Assembly: GCF_001429505.1 (NCBI RefSeq)
Contig: NZ_LMJW01000001.1
Location: 359,248 to 423,247 of the forward strand
From: Allobosea sp. Root483D1
Lineage (GTDB): Bacteria; Pseudomonadota; Alphaproteobacteria; Rhizobiales; Beijerinckiaceae
Length of the DNA: 64,000 bases
Direction: 5' to 3'
The translations under genes were made by a program, and so were the position numbers. The notes beneath the pieces were generated by a model. The model was given only the letters and a program-made list of their open reading frames with translations, ran no database searches and was not told the DNA's origin. This document shows positions 1 to 9,395 of this stretch, in pieces. The stretch's first letter is position 1; each line of letters opens with the position of its first letter.

Positions 1-248
1 AGGCAGGGTCGAAATGCGGTTCTGAGGGAGACGGCGGCGCCTACCGGCAGCCACCGGCGCGAGCCGGCAGGCAGCCACGCAAGAGCCCGGAGATTGCATC
101 GCGGCATTGGCGTCTGTGCATGAACGCCACGGCGCGACCGTGAATCCTGCCTATATGCCGGTGGCACACGCCCGGCGGCGATGGCCGCTCGGGCGTTTCC
201 TTGCCGCGGAACAGCTCCGCACTCTCGGTCGTTCACAGGCGTCACGCG

Positions 249-1271
249 ATGAAAAAGATCGGCTTCCTGTCCTTCGGACATTGGACCCCCTCGCCGCAAT
301 CCCAGACCCACTCGGCGAGCGACACGCTGCTGCAGTCGATCGATCTTGCCGTCGCGGCCGAAGAACTGGGGGCTGATGGCGCCTATTTCAGGGTGCACCA
401 CTTCGCCCGCCAGCTCGCCTCGCCCTTCCCGCTGCTGGCCGCGATCGGCGCCAGGACCAAGCGCATCGAGATCGGCACCGCCGTGATCGACATGCGCTAT
501 GAGAACCCGCTCTACATGGCCGAGGATGCGGGCTCGGCCGACCTGATCGCCGGCGGGCGGCTGCAGCTCGGCATCAGCCGTGGCTCGCCCGAGCAGGTCA
601 TCGATGGCTGGCGCCATTTCGGCTACCAGCCGGCGGAGGGGCAGAGCGATGCCGACATGGCGCGCCGCCACACCGAGGTCTTCCTCGACGTCCTGCGCGG
701 CGAGGGTTTCGCGCGCCCCAATCCGCGCCCGATGTTTCCGAACCCGCCCGGCCTGCTGCGGCTGGAGCCGCATTCGGAAGGGCTGCGCGAGCGCATCTGG
801 TGGGGCGCCTCCTCCGACGCGACCGCCGTCTGGGCGGCGAAGGCCGGCATGAACCTGCAGAGCTCGACGCTGAAGACCGACGAGAGCGGCGAGCCCTTCC
901 ACATCCAGCAGGCCAAGCAGATCCGTCTCTTCAGGCAGGCCTGGAAGGAGGCCGGTCACACGCGCGAACCGCGCGTCTCGGTCAGCCGCAGCATCTTCGC
1001 TTTGGTCGACGACCGCGACCGCGCCTATTTCGGCCAAGGCAACCAGGGCGACGATTCGATCGGCTACATCGACGACAACACGCGCGCGATCTTCGGGCGC
1101 AGCTACGCGGCCGAACCCGACAAGCTGATCGAGGAGCTGAAACGGGACGAGGCGATCGCCGAAGCCGACACACTGCTGCTGACGGTGCCGAACCAATTGG
1201 GCGTCGACTACAACGCCCATGTCATCGAGGCGATCCTGAAGCATGTCGCGCCTGGACTCGGCTGGCGCTGA
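249..1271 (+). CDS. LLM-class flavin-dependent oxidoreductase (luciferase-like)
   Basis: The 340-residue product has the features of the bacterial luciferase-like monooxygenase family, whose members use reduced flavin supplied by a partner reductase. The N-terminus (IGFLSFGHW) forms the first strand of the expected TIM barrel. It is followed by a helix with AVAAEELGADGAYFRVHHF near residues 36-54 and by the ARTKRIEIGTAVIDM segment typical of the family. The length fits. I chose the ATG at 249; an in-frame start at 201 would add 16 residues that do not look like the family. No strong ribosome binding site precedes 249. The gene stands alone before a 259-base gap, so context gives no substrate. 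The family call is firm and the reaction is unknown. Confidence 0.85.
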   Translation: MKKIGFLSFGHWTPSPQSQTHSASDTLLQSIDLAVAAEELGADGAYFRVHHFARQLASPFPLLAAIGARTKRIEIGTAVIDMRYENPLYMAEDAGSADLIAGGRLQLGISRGSPEQVIDGWRHFGYQPAEGQSDADMARRHTEVFLDVLRGEGFARPNPRPMFPNPPGLLRLEPHSEGLRERIWWGASSDATAVWAAKAGMNLQSSTLKTDESGEPFHIQQAKQIRLFRQAWKEAGHTREPRVSVSRSIFALVDDRDRAYFGQGNQGDDSIGYIDDNTRAIFGRSYAAEPDKLIEELKRDEAIAEADTLLLTVPNQLGVDYNAHVIEAILKHVAPGLGWR

Positions 1272-1501
1272 GGGGGCGGCGCTGCGGCGCCGGAGAGAAC
1301 GGGATACCGGTCTGATGGTTCCACTTCCGACCCAACTCGGACAGTCAGCGCGTCCGCTTGCGGCCATTACCAGGGGTTATTTGCCCTCTGACGCTGCGGC
1401 ATAGACGTCATGCCTTCTGCGATTACATTCACGGCTGACTCTCGGAGGCATCTCCGATAGCATCGCGGCGTCACGCAAACGAGGAATAGCAGATCGATAT
1501 T

Positions 1502-1513
1502 GATAAATTTATC
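1502..1513. promoter_or_regulatory. 12-bp perfect palindrome upstream of alkyl-sulfatase
   Basis: GATAAATTTATC is a perfect palindrome lying 8 bases before a strong ribosome binding site (GGAGGG at 1521-1526) and 17 bases before the sulfatase start. It sits in an AT-rich patch within GC-rich DNA. It could be an operator or part of the promoter, or a chance palindrome. No regulator gene is adjacent. Confidence 0.3.
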
Positions 1514-1530
1514 CAAATTCGGAGGGAATA

Positions 1531-3513
1531 ATGAGCATCCGTCACTCCCTAGCCGTATTCGGACTATCGATCGGTATACTTAGCGCGACGGCAGTCGCAC
1601 AACAGCCGCAGCCAACAGCGCCCAAGCCCGCAACGGAAGCCACCAAAGCCGCCAACCGCGCGCTTCAGCAGAGCCTCAACTTCAACGACAGACAAGATTT
1701 TGAAGATGCGACGCGGGGGTTGATCGCAAAACCCGATACCCTCACGATCAAGAACGACAAAGGCGCCGTCGTTTGGGACCTTGAGCAGTACAAGGCGTTC
1801 ATCGCCGTCGATAAGCCGGCGCCGGACAGCGTGAATCCCAGCCTCTGGCGCAATGCCCAGCTCAACATGCAGTACGGGCTGTTCCGCGTCACCGACAACA
1901 TCTTCCAGGTCAGGGGCTATGACCTCTCCAACATCACGTTCATCAAGGGCGATACCGGCTGGATCGTCTTCGACCCGCTGATCTCGGCCGAAACGGCCAA
2001 GGCGGCGTATCAGCTCGTCACGCAGCACCTCGGCAATCGACCGATCCATGCGGTCATCTACAGCCATTCGCACGTCGACCATTACGGCGGTGTCCGCGGT
2101 ATCATCGACGAGGCCGATGTGAAGGCCGGCAAGGTCCAGGTTCTGGCGCCGGAGCACTTCAGCGAACACGCGATCAGTGAAAACGTCATCGCCGGCAACG
2201 CGATGAGCCGTCGCGCCGTCTACATGTATGGCGCGGTCCTGCCGCGCAACGACAAGGGCGGCGTGAACGGTGGCCTCGGTCAAACGACTTCCGTCGGAAC
2301 CTCGACGCTGATCGAGCCCAGCCGGGAGATCAAGAAGACCGGCGAAGAGGTGACAATCGATGGCGTGAAGATGGTGTTCCAGATGACTCCCGGAACGGAA
2401 GCTCCGGCGGAGATGAACACGTACTTCCCGCAGTTCCGGGCCATGTGGATGGCCGAGAACTCAACCAACACCCTGCACAACTTCCTGACGCTCCGAGGCG
2501 CCCAGGTCCGTGACCCGCTCAAATGGGCGAGTTACCTGAACGAGACCATCGAGCTCTATGGCGACAAGGTCGACGTCAAATTCCAGGCTCACCACTGGCC
2601 GATCTGGGGCAATGACAGGATCATCCCGTACTGGAAAAACTACCGCGACCTCTACAAGTACCTGCACGACCAGTCGGTGCGCTTGATGAACATGGGCTAC
2701 ACCGGGGTCGAGATCTCCAACATGGTCAAGCCGCCACCGGAGCTGGAGAAGCAGTGGTACAACCGCGGCTATTACGGCTCCTATAAGCACAACACCCGCG
2801 CCGTCTATCAGCGCTACATGGGCTTCTACGACGGCAACCCGACGACGCTCGATCAATTGCCTCCGGAGGAAGCTGCCAAGAAGTACGTCGAGTATATGGG
2901 CGGCGCGGCCGCCATCCTGCAAAAAGCCAAGGCCGACTACGACAAGGGCGAGTATCGCTGGGTTGCCGAAGCGTTGAAGCAGATCGTCTTCACCGATCCG
3001 AATAATAGGGACGCCAAGGAACTGCTGGCGGATTCCTATGAGCAGATGGGCTACCAGTCCGAGTCTGGGCCTTGGCGGGCGATCTACCTCCAGGGCGCCC
3101 TAGAGCTGCGCAATGGCGTGCCCAACCTTCAGGTCGCGGTGACCGCCAGCCCCGACACCATCCGTGCCATGCCGCCCGAGATGCTGTTCGACTATCTCGG
3201 CGTCCGGCTCAACGGCGAGCGCGCCTCCGGGAAGAACTTCACTTTGCATCTCGATTTCACCGACCTAAAGCAGCACTACGTGTTGACGGTCGCAAACGGG
3301 ACTCTCAACTACTCGACAAAGGTTCCGGCGCAGACCGATTCCAAGCTGACGCTGACCAAGGCCACGCTCGACAAGATCCAGCTCAAGGAAACGACCCTGG
3401 AGCAGGCCATCGCCGCGGGCGACCTGAAGGTCGAAGGCAAGCGCGAAACGCTCGGGGAGTTCATCGGTTTGCTCGATAACTTCCCGTTCTGGTTCAACAT
3501 CGTCACTCCGTGA
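1531..3513 (+). CDS. secreted alkyl-sulfatase, metallo-beta-lactamase fold (SdsA1/BDS1 type)
   Basis: The protein has a signal peptide (residues 1-23, cleavage after AVA). A metallo-beta-lactamase domain carries the zinc motif HSHVDH at residues 179-184. Further probable ligands lie in MWMAEN and in FQAHHWPIWG. A helical middle region resembles the SdsA1 dimerisation domain, and the C-terminus (about 530-660) looks like an SCP2-type lipid-binding domain. The 660-residue length and domain order match class III alkyl-sulfatases, which hydrolyse sodium dodecyl sulfate and similar esters to alcohol and sulfate, here probably in the periplasm. The ATG at 1531 has an excellent ribosome binding site. 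A hairpin follows the stop, and two small exported proteins lie downstream. GC content is lower than in the flanking genes, so transfer is possible. Confidence 0.92.
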   Translation: MSIRHSLAVFGLSIGILSATAVAQQPQPTAPKPATEATKAANRALQQSLNFNDRQDFEDATRGLIAKPDTLTIKNDKGAVVWDLEQYKAFIAVDKPAPDSVNPSLWRNAQLNMQYGLFRVTDNIFQVRGYDLSNITFIKGDTGWIVFDPLISAETAKAAYQLVTQHLGNRPIHAVIYSHSHVDHYGGVRGIIDEADVKAGKVQVLAPEHFSEHAISENVIAGNAMSRRAVYMYGAVLPRNDKGGVNGGLGQTTSVGTSTLIEPSREIKKTGEEVTIDGVKMVFQMTPGTEAPAEMNTYFPQFRAMWMAENSTNTLHNFLTLRGAQVRDPLKWASYLNETIELYGDKVDVKFQAHHWPIWGNDRIIPYWKNYRDLYKYLHDQSVRLMNMGYTGVEISNMVKPPPELEKQWYNRGYYGSYKHNTRAVYQRYMGFYDGNPTTLDQLPPEEAAKKYVEYMGGAAAILQKAKADYDKGEYRWVAEALKQIVFTDPNNRDAKELLADSYEQMGYQSESGPWRAIYLQGALELRNGVPNLQVAVTASPDTIRAMPPEMLFDYLGVRLNGERASGKNFTLHLDFTDLKQHYVLTVANGTLNYSTKVPAQTDSKLTLTKATLDKIQLKETTLEQAIAAGDLKVEGKRETLGEFIGLLDNFPFWFNIVTP

Positions 3514-3521
3514 CGGCGTGG

Positions 3522-3563
3522 CGGGGCGTTAGGGTGGTCAGCCCTGCGCCCCGTTCGCCTTTT
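3522..3563 (+). terminator. candidate Rho-independent terminator after alkyl-sulfatase
   Basis: CGGGGCG (3522-3528) pairs with CGCCCCG (3547-3553), with an inner AGGG/CCCT stem. A short T-rich stretch ends at 3563. The T-tract is weak and separated from the stem by several bases, so termination may be partial. Confidence 0.5.
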
Positions 3564-3577
3564 GATGGGAGGCTTCC

Positions 3578-4198
3578 ATGACGAAACGGACCAACCCCTT
3601 CATTGCGCTCGGCTTTGCCACGGTTATCGTCGGAGGTAGCGTGGGATCGGCGACGGCTTGCGGCTTCGACGGGATATTGCTGAACGGCTTCGACGCCCTG
3701 CATCCCAAGTCGATCGATGTCTCAATCGCGATCCGAAACGCCTACGAGGCGGGCATTGTCGATAAGAGCGCAATTCAGCCGATTACGCCCGGCTCCGCTG
3801 GTTACTGGCGTGCCGTCGGTCACCTGACCGATCTTCAACGCTGGCTGAGCTTCGACGAACTGAGCCGGGAGCGACCTACCATTTCGGTGCTTTTGGTCGA
3901 TTCCGGCCTTTGGTCACGGATCACCGGCACGGGCCCCCAAAGCCTTCAGGTCCATACCGCAGGCGCTCAAGACAACGACGTTATCCTCCTCACAAACGAG
4001 GCTGTCCTCGTCGCGATCCTAGAGCGGCGTCTGTCGCCCGACCTGGCGCTCGAGCAAGGACTGCTCCGCATCGAGGGGAGCGCTCCCACTGCCGAAAGCG
4101 TTCGACAGGCGATCCGCAGGACGGCAGGGACCTCGGACAGCGCGGCAACGGGCGCAGCTGCTCGGATCGCGCCGTTCTTCAAAGTAACGAAGCAATGA
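3578..4198 (+). CDS. exported protein of unknown function, weak SCP2-like tail
   Basis: I do not recognise this 206-residue protein. It starts with a signal sequence (charged MTKR, hydrophobic stretch to about residue 27, then ATACGF). The cysteine there is a poor lipobox, so export as a lipoprotein is uncertain. The segment around residues 131-162 (LLTNEAVLVAIL then GLLRIEG) vaguely resembles the end of SCP2 lipid-binding domains, such as the one at the C-terminus of the upstream sulfatase. A good ribosome binding site (GGGAGG) precedes the ATG. Position and lower GC content link it to the sulfatase locus. A role with hydrophobic sulfatase products is inference only. Confidence 0.65.
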   Translation: MTKRTNPFIALGFATVIVGGSVGSATACGFDGILLNGFDALHPKSIDVSIAIRNAYEAGIVDKSAIQPITPGSAGYWRAVGHLTDLQRWLSFDELSRERPTISVLLVDSGLWSRITGTGPQSLQVHTAGAQDNDVILLTNEAVLVAILERRLSPDLALEQGLLRIEGSAPTAESVRQAIRRTAGTSDSAATGAAARIAPFFKVTKQ

Positions 4199-4252
4199 CA
4201 AGTTTTTGACGGCAGGGGGCGAAATCAAGTCGATCATTGAAGGAGAAGAACC

Positions 4253-4798
4253 ATGAGATCGATCCGTATCCTGACCGCCGCACTTGGCATCGGCCTGTTC
4301 GCATCAGTTGAGGTTTCCGCAGGAGTGTTTGTGACGCCCACGCTAAAGCTCGCTGCCCCCGAACTGATCGAAACAGTCCAGTTCCGACGGGGAGGAGCCG
4401 TCAGGGGGGGCCGGGCGATCGGAGCAAGGGGCGGTTTCGCTCATCGGGGTTTCGCAGCCCGTGGACCGCGCGGTGCCATTGCCGGAAGAGGTTACGTCGC
4501 GCGAGGTCCCCGCGGCGCAATCGCCGGTCGCGGATACGTGGCCCGGGGCCCGAGGGGGAATGTGGTCGCGCGACGCGGCGTCGTCGCCCGGCCGGGTTAT
4601 CGTCCGGTTGGGCCATGGGTCCGCCCCGCAAACTACTGGTGGCATCCCGGCATGGCCGTTGTCTCGGGCGCGGCGATCGGCTTCGTCACCGCTGCTGCGG
4701 CCAACGCCTACGTCAATTCGCAACCGCCGGCGCCGGGCTATTGCTGGTACTACACGAACTCGCAACGCACCCAAGGGTTCTGGGACGTTTGCCCCTAA
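4253..4798 (+). CDS. secreted Arg/Gly-rich repeat protein
   Basis: The 181-residue product has a signal peptide (about residues 1-23), a Gly/Arg/Ala-rich region with three 14-residue tandem repeats (ARGPRGAIAGRGYV at 69-82 and 83-96, a diverged copy at 97-110), a hydrophobic Ala-rich segment (about 135-152), and an aromatic, cysteine-containing C-terminus (PGYCWYYTNS then GFWDVCP). Small exported proteins with this last motif are common hypotheticals in Hyphomicrobiales. The basic repeat region could bind acidic polymers, but no function is known. The AAGGAG ribosome binding site fixes the start. Confidence 0.75.
   Translation: MRSIRILTAALGIGLFASVEVSAGVFVTPTLKLAAPELIETVQFRRGGAVRGGRAIGARGGFAHRGFAARGPRGAIAGRGYVARGPRGAIAGRGYVARGPRGNVVARRGVVARPGYRPVGPWVRPANYWWHPGMAVVSGAAIGFVTAAAANAYVNSQPPAPGYCWYYTNSQRTQGFWDVCP
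4457..4582 (+). repeat. 42-bp in-frame tandem repeat, three copies
   Basis: Three consecutive 42-base units encode ARGPRGAIAGRGYV, the same again, and a diverged third copy. The first two are identical in protein but differ at many silent sites, so the repeat is old and kept by selection on the protein. Confidence 0.75.
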
Positions 4799-4952
4799 GC
4801 GACCGTGCGCTTGTTGAACCCCTCGTGTTCCTCGACTGCGTGAAGAGGGTAAGGGCAAAAATCGAAGAAGAAGCAAGCGTCCGCTTTCGGGCATGGACGT
4901 TATGTCCCGAAACCACTCTCAGCTGCCGCTGAGACAGCAGCCCGCCGCCTCC

Positions 4953-5399
4953 TCACCGCCCTGGCTTGAACGGCGCCATGCCGGCGCGCGCCAGGGCGTC
5001 GGCGCGCTCGTTCATCTCGTCGCCGGCATGGCCCTTGACCCATTTCCACTCGATCTTGTGCTGCTTCAGCGCGGCATCGAGGCGCTTCCAGAGCTCCTCG
5101 TTCTTGACCGGCTTGCGGTCGGCGGTCTTCCAGCCGTTCTTCTTCCAGCCATGGATCCAGCTGGTGATGCCCTGGCGCAGATACTGGCTGTCGGTGTGGA
5201 GCGCGACGGTGCAGGGCCGGGTCAGCGTCTCCAGCGCCGCGATCGCCCCCATGAGCTCCATGCGGTTGTTGGTGGTCTGCGCCTCGCCGCCGGAGAGCTC
5301 GCGGTCCGTGCCCTTGTAGCTGAGGATCGCGCCCCAGCCGCCCGGGCCGGGATTTCCCGAGCAGGCGCCGTCCGTCCAGACTTCAACAGTGTCACTCAT
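4953..5399 (-). CDS. rnhA: ribonuclease HI
   Basis: This enzyme degrades the RNA strand of RNA-DNA hybrids in the cytoplasm. The 148-residue protein carries all four acidic catalytic residues at the same positions as the E. coli enzyme: D10 ([16 protein letters not shown]), E48 (NRMELM), D70 (HTDSQYL) and D134, with the conserved His in KGHAG at 124. Length is standard. Its ATG overlaps the thrB stop by four bases, so it is the last gene of the ispH-thrB-rnhA operon and is probably translated by coupling. Confidence 0.97.
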   Translation of the reverse strand: MSDTVEVWTDGACSGNPGPGGWGAILSYKGTDRELSGGEAQTTNNRMELMGAIAALETLTRPCTVALHTDSQYLRQGITSWIHGWKKNGWKTADRKPVKNEELWKRLDAALKQHKIEWKWVKGHAGDEMNERADALARAGMAPFKPGR

Positions 5400-6361
5400 C
5401 GTCTCAATCCGTATTCGCGTGCATCCGAAACCCGCTGATGGAAAGCGAGCTTGCGGTCGTATTCGAGCGGATCGAGCGGCTTGACGAACGCACCCGGCGG
5501 CACGTTCAGCCAGTCGACCAACCGGGTCAGCAGGAAACGCAGCGCGGAGCCGCGGCAGAGCGCCGGCAGCGCCGCGACCTCGGCGTCCTCCAGCCGGCGC
5601 ACGCTCTCATAGCCGGCGAGCATCGCCTGGCCCTTGGTCAGGTTGAACGAGGCATCGGCCTCGAAGCACCAGGAATTCAGGCAGATGGCGAGGTCGTAGG
5701 CGAAAGCGTCGGTGCAGGCGAAATAGAAGTCGATCAGCCCCGACAGCCTGTCCTTGATGAAGAAGACATTGTTCGGAAACAGGTCGGCATGGATCACGCC
5801 GCGCGGCAAATCCTTCGGCCATGAGCGTTCATGGATGTCGATCTCGGCCATGATGCGCCTGGCGAGGCCGGGCGAGACGGTGTCGGCGGCGGCACCGGCG
5901 CGTTCGGCCAGCGGCCGCCAGTCGGGCACCGACAGGGAATTGGCCCGTTCCATCGGGAAATCGGCACCCGCCTGATGCAGCAGCGCCAGGCCGCGCCCGA
6001 GCTCGGCGCAATGCGTCGCATTCGGACGCCGCACCGACAGCCCGTCCAGGAAGGTCACGATCGCAGCCGGGCGGCCGGCAAGGCGGCCCACAGCCGAACC
6101 GTTCAGTGCCTTGACGGGCTGCGGGCAGATCAGCCCGCGCGCCGCCAGATGCTCCATCAGGCCGATGAAGAAAGGCAGGTCGGCGAGATCGACCCGCTCC
6201 TCGTACAGCGTCAGGATATAGAAGGCCTTGCTGGTGTGGAGCAGGAAGTTGGAGTTCGAGACACCCTCGGCGATGCCCTTCACCGCGAGGAGGTCGCCGA
6301 TGCCATAGCTCGCCACGAAGGCAGCCATCTCGTCATCAGGCACTTCGGTATAGACGGCCAC
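5396..6361 (-). CDS. thrB: homoserine kinase, ThrB (APH-fold type)
   Basis: ThrB phosphorylates homoserine in threonine synthesis. This is the aminoglycoside-phosphotransferase-fold form used by alphaproteobacteria, not the GHMP form of E. coli. The N-terminus (VYTEVPDDE, then [13 protein letters not shown]) and the catalytic loop HADLFPNN followed by IDFYFA are clear. I place the start at a GTG (6361), giving 321 residues, the usual family length. In-frame codons further upstream lie within ispH and give an unrelated Arg/Ser-rich leader. Only seven bases separate it from the ispH stop, and it overlaps rnhA by four. Confidence 0.95.
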   Translation of the reverse strand: MAVYTEVPDDEMAAFVASYGIGDLLAVKGIAEGVSNSNFLLHTSKAFYILTLYEERVDLADLPFFIGLMEHLAARGLICPQPVKALNGSAVGRLAGRPAAIVTFLDGLSVRRPNATHCAELGRGLALLHQAGADFPMERANSLSVPDWRPLAERAGAAADTVSPGLARRIMAEIDIHERSWPKDLPRGVIHADLFPNNVFFIKDRLSGLIDFYFACTDAFAYDLAICLNSWCFEADASFNLTKGQAMLAGYESVRRLEDAEVAALPALCRGSALRFLLTRLVDWLNVPPGAFVKPLDPLEYDRKLAFHQRVSDAREYGLRR

Positions 6362-6368
6362 GCTGGAC

Positions 6369-7340
6369 TTACTCTGCTGCGGTCGGGGTCGGCTCGCGCA
6401 GCTCGCGCGGCAGCGGGAAGAAGACGCTCTCGTCTGCGGTCGAGACCGTCTCGACCGTGACCTCATAGCGCTCGGCGAAGGCGTCGATGATCTCCTCGAC
6501 CAGCACTTCGGGCGCGCTGGCGCCGGCTGTGATGCCGAGGCGGCGGATATCGCCGAAGAGCGACCAGTCGATCTCGTCGGTGCGCAGGACGAGGCGCGAG
6601 ATCGGGCAGCCGGCGCGCTCGGCGACCTCGCGCAGGCGCTGCGAGTTCGAGGAATTGGGCGAGCCGACCACGATCAGCCCGTCGACCAAAGGCGCGACGC
6701 GCTTGACCGCCTCCTGGCGGTTGGTGGTGGCGTAGCAGATGTCTTCCTTGTGCGGGGCGATCAGCGCCGGAAACCGCGCCTGAAGCGCCTGCACGATCTC
6801 ACGGGTGTCATCGACCGAGAGCGTGGTCTGCGTGACATAGGCGAGCTCCCTGCCCTCGGGCGGGGTCAGCCGTGCCACATCCTCGCGCGTCTCGATCAGC
6901 GTGATCGCGCCTTCCGGCAGCTGCCCCATCGTCCCGATCACCTCGGGATGACCGGCATGGCCGACCAGGAGGATGTGCCGGCCGCGCTTGTGATGGACCT
7001 CGGCCTCGCGATGCACCTTGGTGACCAACGGGCAGGTCGCATCGATGGCGAAGAAGTGGCGCGCCTGCGCTTCGGCCGGCACCGATTTCGGCACGCCATG
7101 GGCCGAGAAGATCACCGGCCGCGTCGCATCGGGAACCTCGGAGAGCTCGGCGACGAAGACCGCGCCCTTCCGCTTCAGCGACTCGACCACGTATTTGTTG
7201 TGCACGATCTCGTGGCGCACGAAGACCGGCGCGCCGTGCAGGGCGAGCGCCTTCTCGACGGCGTCGATCGCCCTGACCACGCCGGCGCAGAAGCCGCGCG
7301 GGGCACAGAGCAGGATGTCGAGCGGTGGCTTGGCGGTCAC
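6369..7340 (-). CDS. ispH: 4-hydroxy-3-methylbut-2-enyl diphosphate reductase
   Basis: IspH is the [4Fe-4S] enzyme that makes isopentenyl and dimethylallyl diphosphate in the last step of the MEP pathway. The three cluster cysteines are visible in [20 protein letters not shown] and [11 protein letters not shown], together with the [10 protein letters not shown] substrate loop. The likely start is a GTG at 7340 ([14 protein letters not shown]), giving 323 residues, which fits the family. Longer in-frame versions run into low-complexity Arg-rich sequence and the divergent promoter region. It is the first gene of the operon with thrB and rnhA, and diverges from the Kef-type antiporter with 189 bases between starts. 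Confidence 0.95.
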   Translation of the reverse strand: MTAKPPLDILLCAPRGFCAGVVRAIDAVEKALALHGAPVFVRHEIVHNKYVVESLKRKGAVFVAELSEVPDATRPVIFSAHGVPKSVPAEAQARHFFAIDATCPLVTKVHREAEVHHKRGRHILLVGHAGHPEVIGTMGQLPEGAITLIETREDVARLTPPEGRELAYVTQTTLSVDDTREIVQALQARFPALIAPHKEDICYATTNRQEAVKRVAPLVDGLIVVGSPNSSNSQRLREVAERAGCPISRLVLRTDEIDWSLFGDIRRLGITAGASAPEVLVEEIIDAFAERYEVTVETVSTADESVFFPLPRELREPTPTAAE

Positions 7341-7529
7341 TGGGTGCTGGTTCCGAGATGGTCGCGCCTTCTTTCGATCTGGCGGCTGCGATGTCAAGAA
7401 AGCCCGGCGCCGCAGCGCATGGCCGCCGATGCAATGCGCCTCTCGCAGGATGCGGCGACAGGCCCTACATTGCACGCGACCGGCCAGCGCCTCCGCGCGG
7501 CCCATCTTCGCTTCAGCACGAGTTCTTGC

Positions 7530-9395
7530 ATGGCCGATGCCGCCTCGCATGCCAGCTATCTGCCGCCGATCCTGACTTTCTGCGCCGGAGCGGTCATAGC
7601 AGTGCCGTTGTTCCGCCGTTTCGGCCTCTCGGCGGTGCTCGGTTATCTCGCCGCCGGCGTCGCGATCGGTCCCTCGGTGCTCGCCGTGATCAAGGACCCG
7701 GATACGATCCGCAGCACCGCGGAGATTGGCGTCGTGCTGCTGCTCTTCCTGGTCGGACTCGAATTGCAGCCGGCGCGACTCTATTCGATGCGCAAGGACA
7801 TCCTCGGCGCCGGCTTCGCGCAGATGCTGCTGAGCGCGGCGGTAATCGGCGCCGTCGCCTGGAAGCTCGGGCTCAGCCCCGGCGGCGCGCTGGCGGTCGG
7901 GCTGGCGCTCGCCCTCTCCGCCACCTCGATCGCGCTGCAACTGCTCGAGGAGCGCGGCGACGGCGCCGAGCCCTATGGCAGGCGCTGCTTCTCCGTCCTG
8001 CTGTTCCAGGACATCTCGATCGCCCCGATGCTGGCCCTGCTGCCGCTGCTGGCGACGACCGAGGCCGCCCATGGCGGCGGCTCGGCCAAGGCGCTGACGG
8101 GCTTAGGACTTGCCCTGCTCGCCATCGCGGCCGTCGTGCTCGCTGGCCGCTATGCGCTCAATCCCTTCTTCCGCCTGCTGGCCAAGACCGGCGCCAAGGA
8201 GGTGATGACGGCGGCCGCCCTGCTGGTCGTTCTCGGCGCGGCGCTGCTGATGGAGCAGGTCGGCCTCTCCATGGCGATGGGCGCCTTCCTCGCCGGCGTG
8301 CTGCTGGCGGATTCGCATTTCCGGCATGAGCTCGAAGCCGATATCGAGCCCTTCCGCGGCGTGCTGCTCGGCCTGTTCTTCATGGCGGTCGGCATGTCGA
8401 TCGACCTCAAGCTGGTCGCCGAGAACGCGCTGCTGCTGGCGCTGGCGGCCCCGCTCCTGGTGCTGTTCAAGATCGCGGCCGCGGCAGCGATCTTGCGCGC
8501 TTCCTGTTCCTCGACGAGCGAGGCCATCCGCGCCGGCGCCCTGCTCTCTCCGGCCGGCGAGTTCGCCTTCGTGCTGCTGCCGCTCGGGGCCTCGCTCGGC
8601 CTGCTCGACGAGAAACAGGGCGCACTCGCGACGGCGATCGCCGCGCTCAGCATGCTGATCGGCCCGATCGCCGCCAAATTGATCGACCTCTGGCTTGCCG
8701 CCAACGCACCGCCTCCGGAGGAGATCGAGGAGACCTTCGACGGCGTCACGCCCTCGGTGCTGGTCATCGGCTTCGGCCGCTTCGGCCAGGTGGTGACGCA
8801 GGCGCTGCTGCTGCAGCATCTCGACGTCACCATCATCGATTCCGACATCGAGCGGATTCGGTCCGCCGCCAAGTTCGGCTTCAAGATCTACTATGGCGAC
8901 GGCACCAGGCTCGACGTCCTGCGTGCCGCCGGCGCCGGCAAGGCCAAGGTGGTCTGCGTCTGCATCGACGACCGGCAGGCGGCGCTGCGCATCGTCGAGA
9001 TGGCCAAGGTCGAATTCCCGGCCGTTCGCATCCATGCCCGCGCCTATGACCGCGTCCATGCGATGGACCTGATGCGCGCCGATGTCGACTACCAGATGCG
9101 CGAGACCTTCGAATCGGCCCTCGGCTTCGGCCGGGTGACGCTGGAGGCGCTCGGCCTGAGCTATGAGGAAGCGAGCTTCGTGATCGAGCATGTGCGCGAC
9201 CGCGATGCGCAACGCATGGAGATCCAGTTCAACGAGGGCGTCGCCGCAGGCATCGAGAAGGTGCCGCGCGTCACGCCCGAGCCTCTGGTCGCGCCGAAGG
9301 GCAAGTCGAAGGCGCTCACCAAGGAGACCCAGGACGTCATCGAGGATGGCGGCGCCGAGGTCGCGGTCGGCGGGGTCGGGGAGCCGGCCGAGTGA
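7530..9395 (+). CDS. CPA2 monovalent cation:proton antiporter, KefB/KefC type
   Basis: This 621-residue inner-membrane protein has about 12 N-terminal transmembrane helices (Na+/H+ exchanger domain, to about residue 390) with the family motif [11 protein letters not shown] cytoplasmic TrkA-N Rossmann domain follows ([11 protein letters not shown], with acidic IDSD after the second strand). Kef proteins are K+/H+ exchangers gated by glutathione adducts and nucleotides. Glutathione gating cannot be shown here, although gshA lies 8 kb away. The start at 7530 gives the family length. The stop overlaps the GTG start of the MATE gene by four bases, so the two are coupled. Confidence 0.92.
   Translation: MADAASHASYLPPILTFCAGAVIAVPLFRRFGLSAVLGYLAAGVAIGPSVLAVIKDPDTIRSTAEIGVVLLLFLVGLELQPARLYSMRKDILGAGFAQMLLSAAVIGAVAWKLGLSPGGALAVGLALALSATSIALQLLEERGDGAEPYGRRCFSVLLFQDISIAPMLALLPLLATTEAAHGGGSAKALTGLGLALLAIAAVVLAGRYALNPFFRLLAKTGAKEVMTAAALLVVLGAALLMEQVGLSMAMGAFLAGVLLADSHFRHELEADIEPFRGVLLGLFFMAVGMSIDLKLVAENALLLALAAPLLVLFKIAAAAAILRASCSSTSEAIRAGALLSPAGEFAFVLLPLGASLGLLDEKQGALATAIAALSMLIGPIAAKLIDLWLAANAPPPEEIEETFDGVTPSVLVIGFGRFGQVVTQALLLQHLDVTIIDSDIERIRSAAKFGFKIYYGDGTRLDVLRAAGAGKAKVVCVCIDDRQAALRIVEMAKVEFPAVRIHARAYDRVHAMDLMRADVDYQMRETFESALGFGRVTLEALGLSYEEASFVIEHVRDRDAQRMEIQFNEGVAAGIEKVPRVTPEPLVAPKGKSKALTKETQDVIEDGGAEVAVGGVGEPAE

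Noticed and set aside
107..376. 89-codon open frame overlapping the start of the luciferase-like gene
   Set aside because: It overlaps a well-supported gene in another frame and shows no recognisable family.
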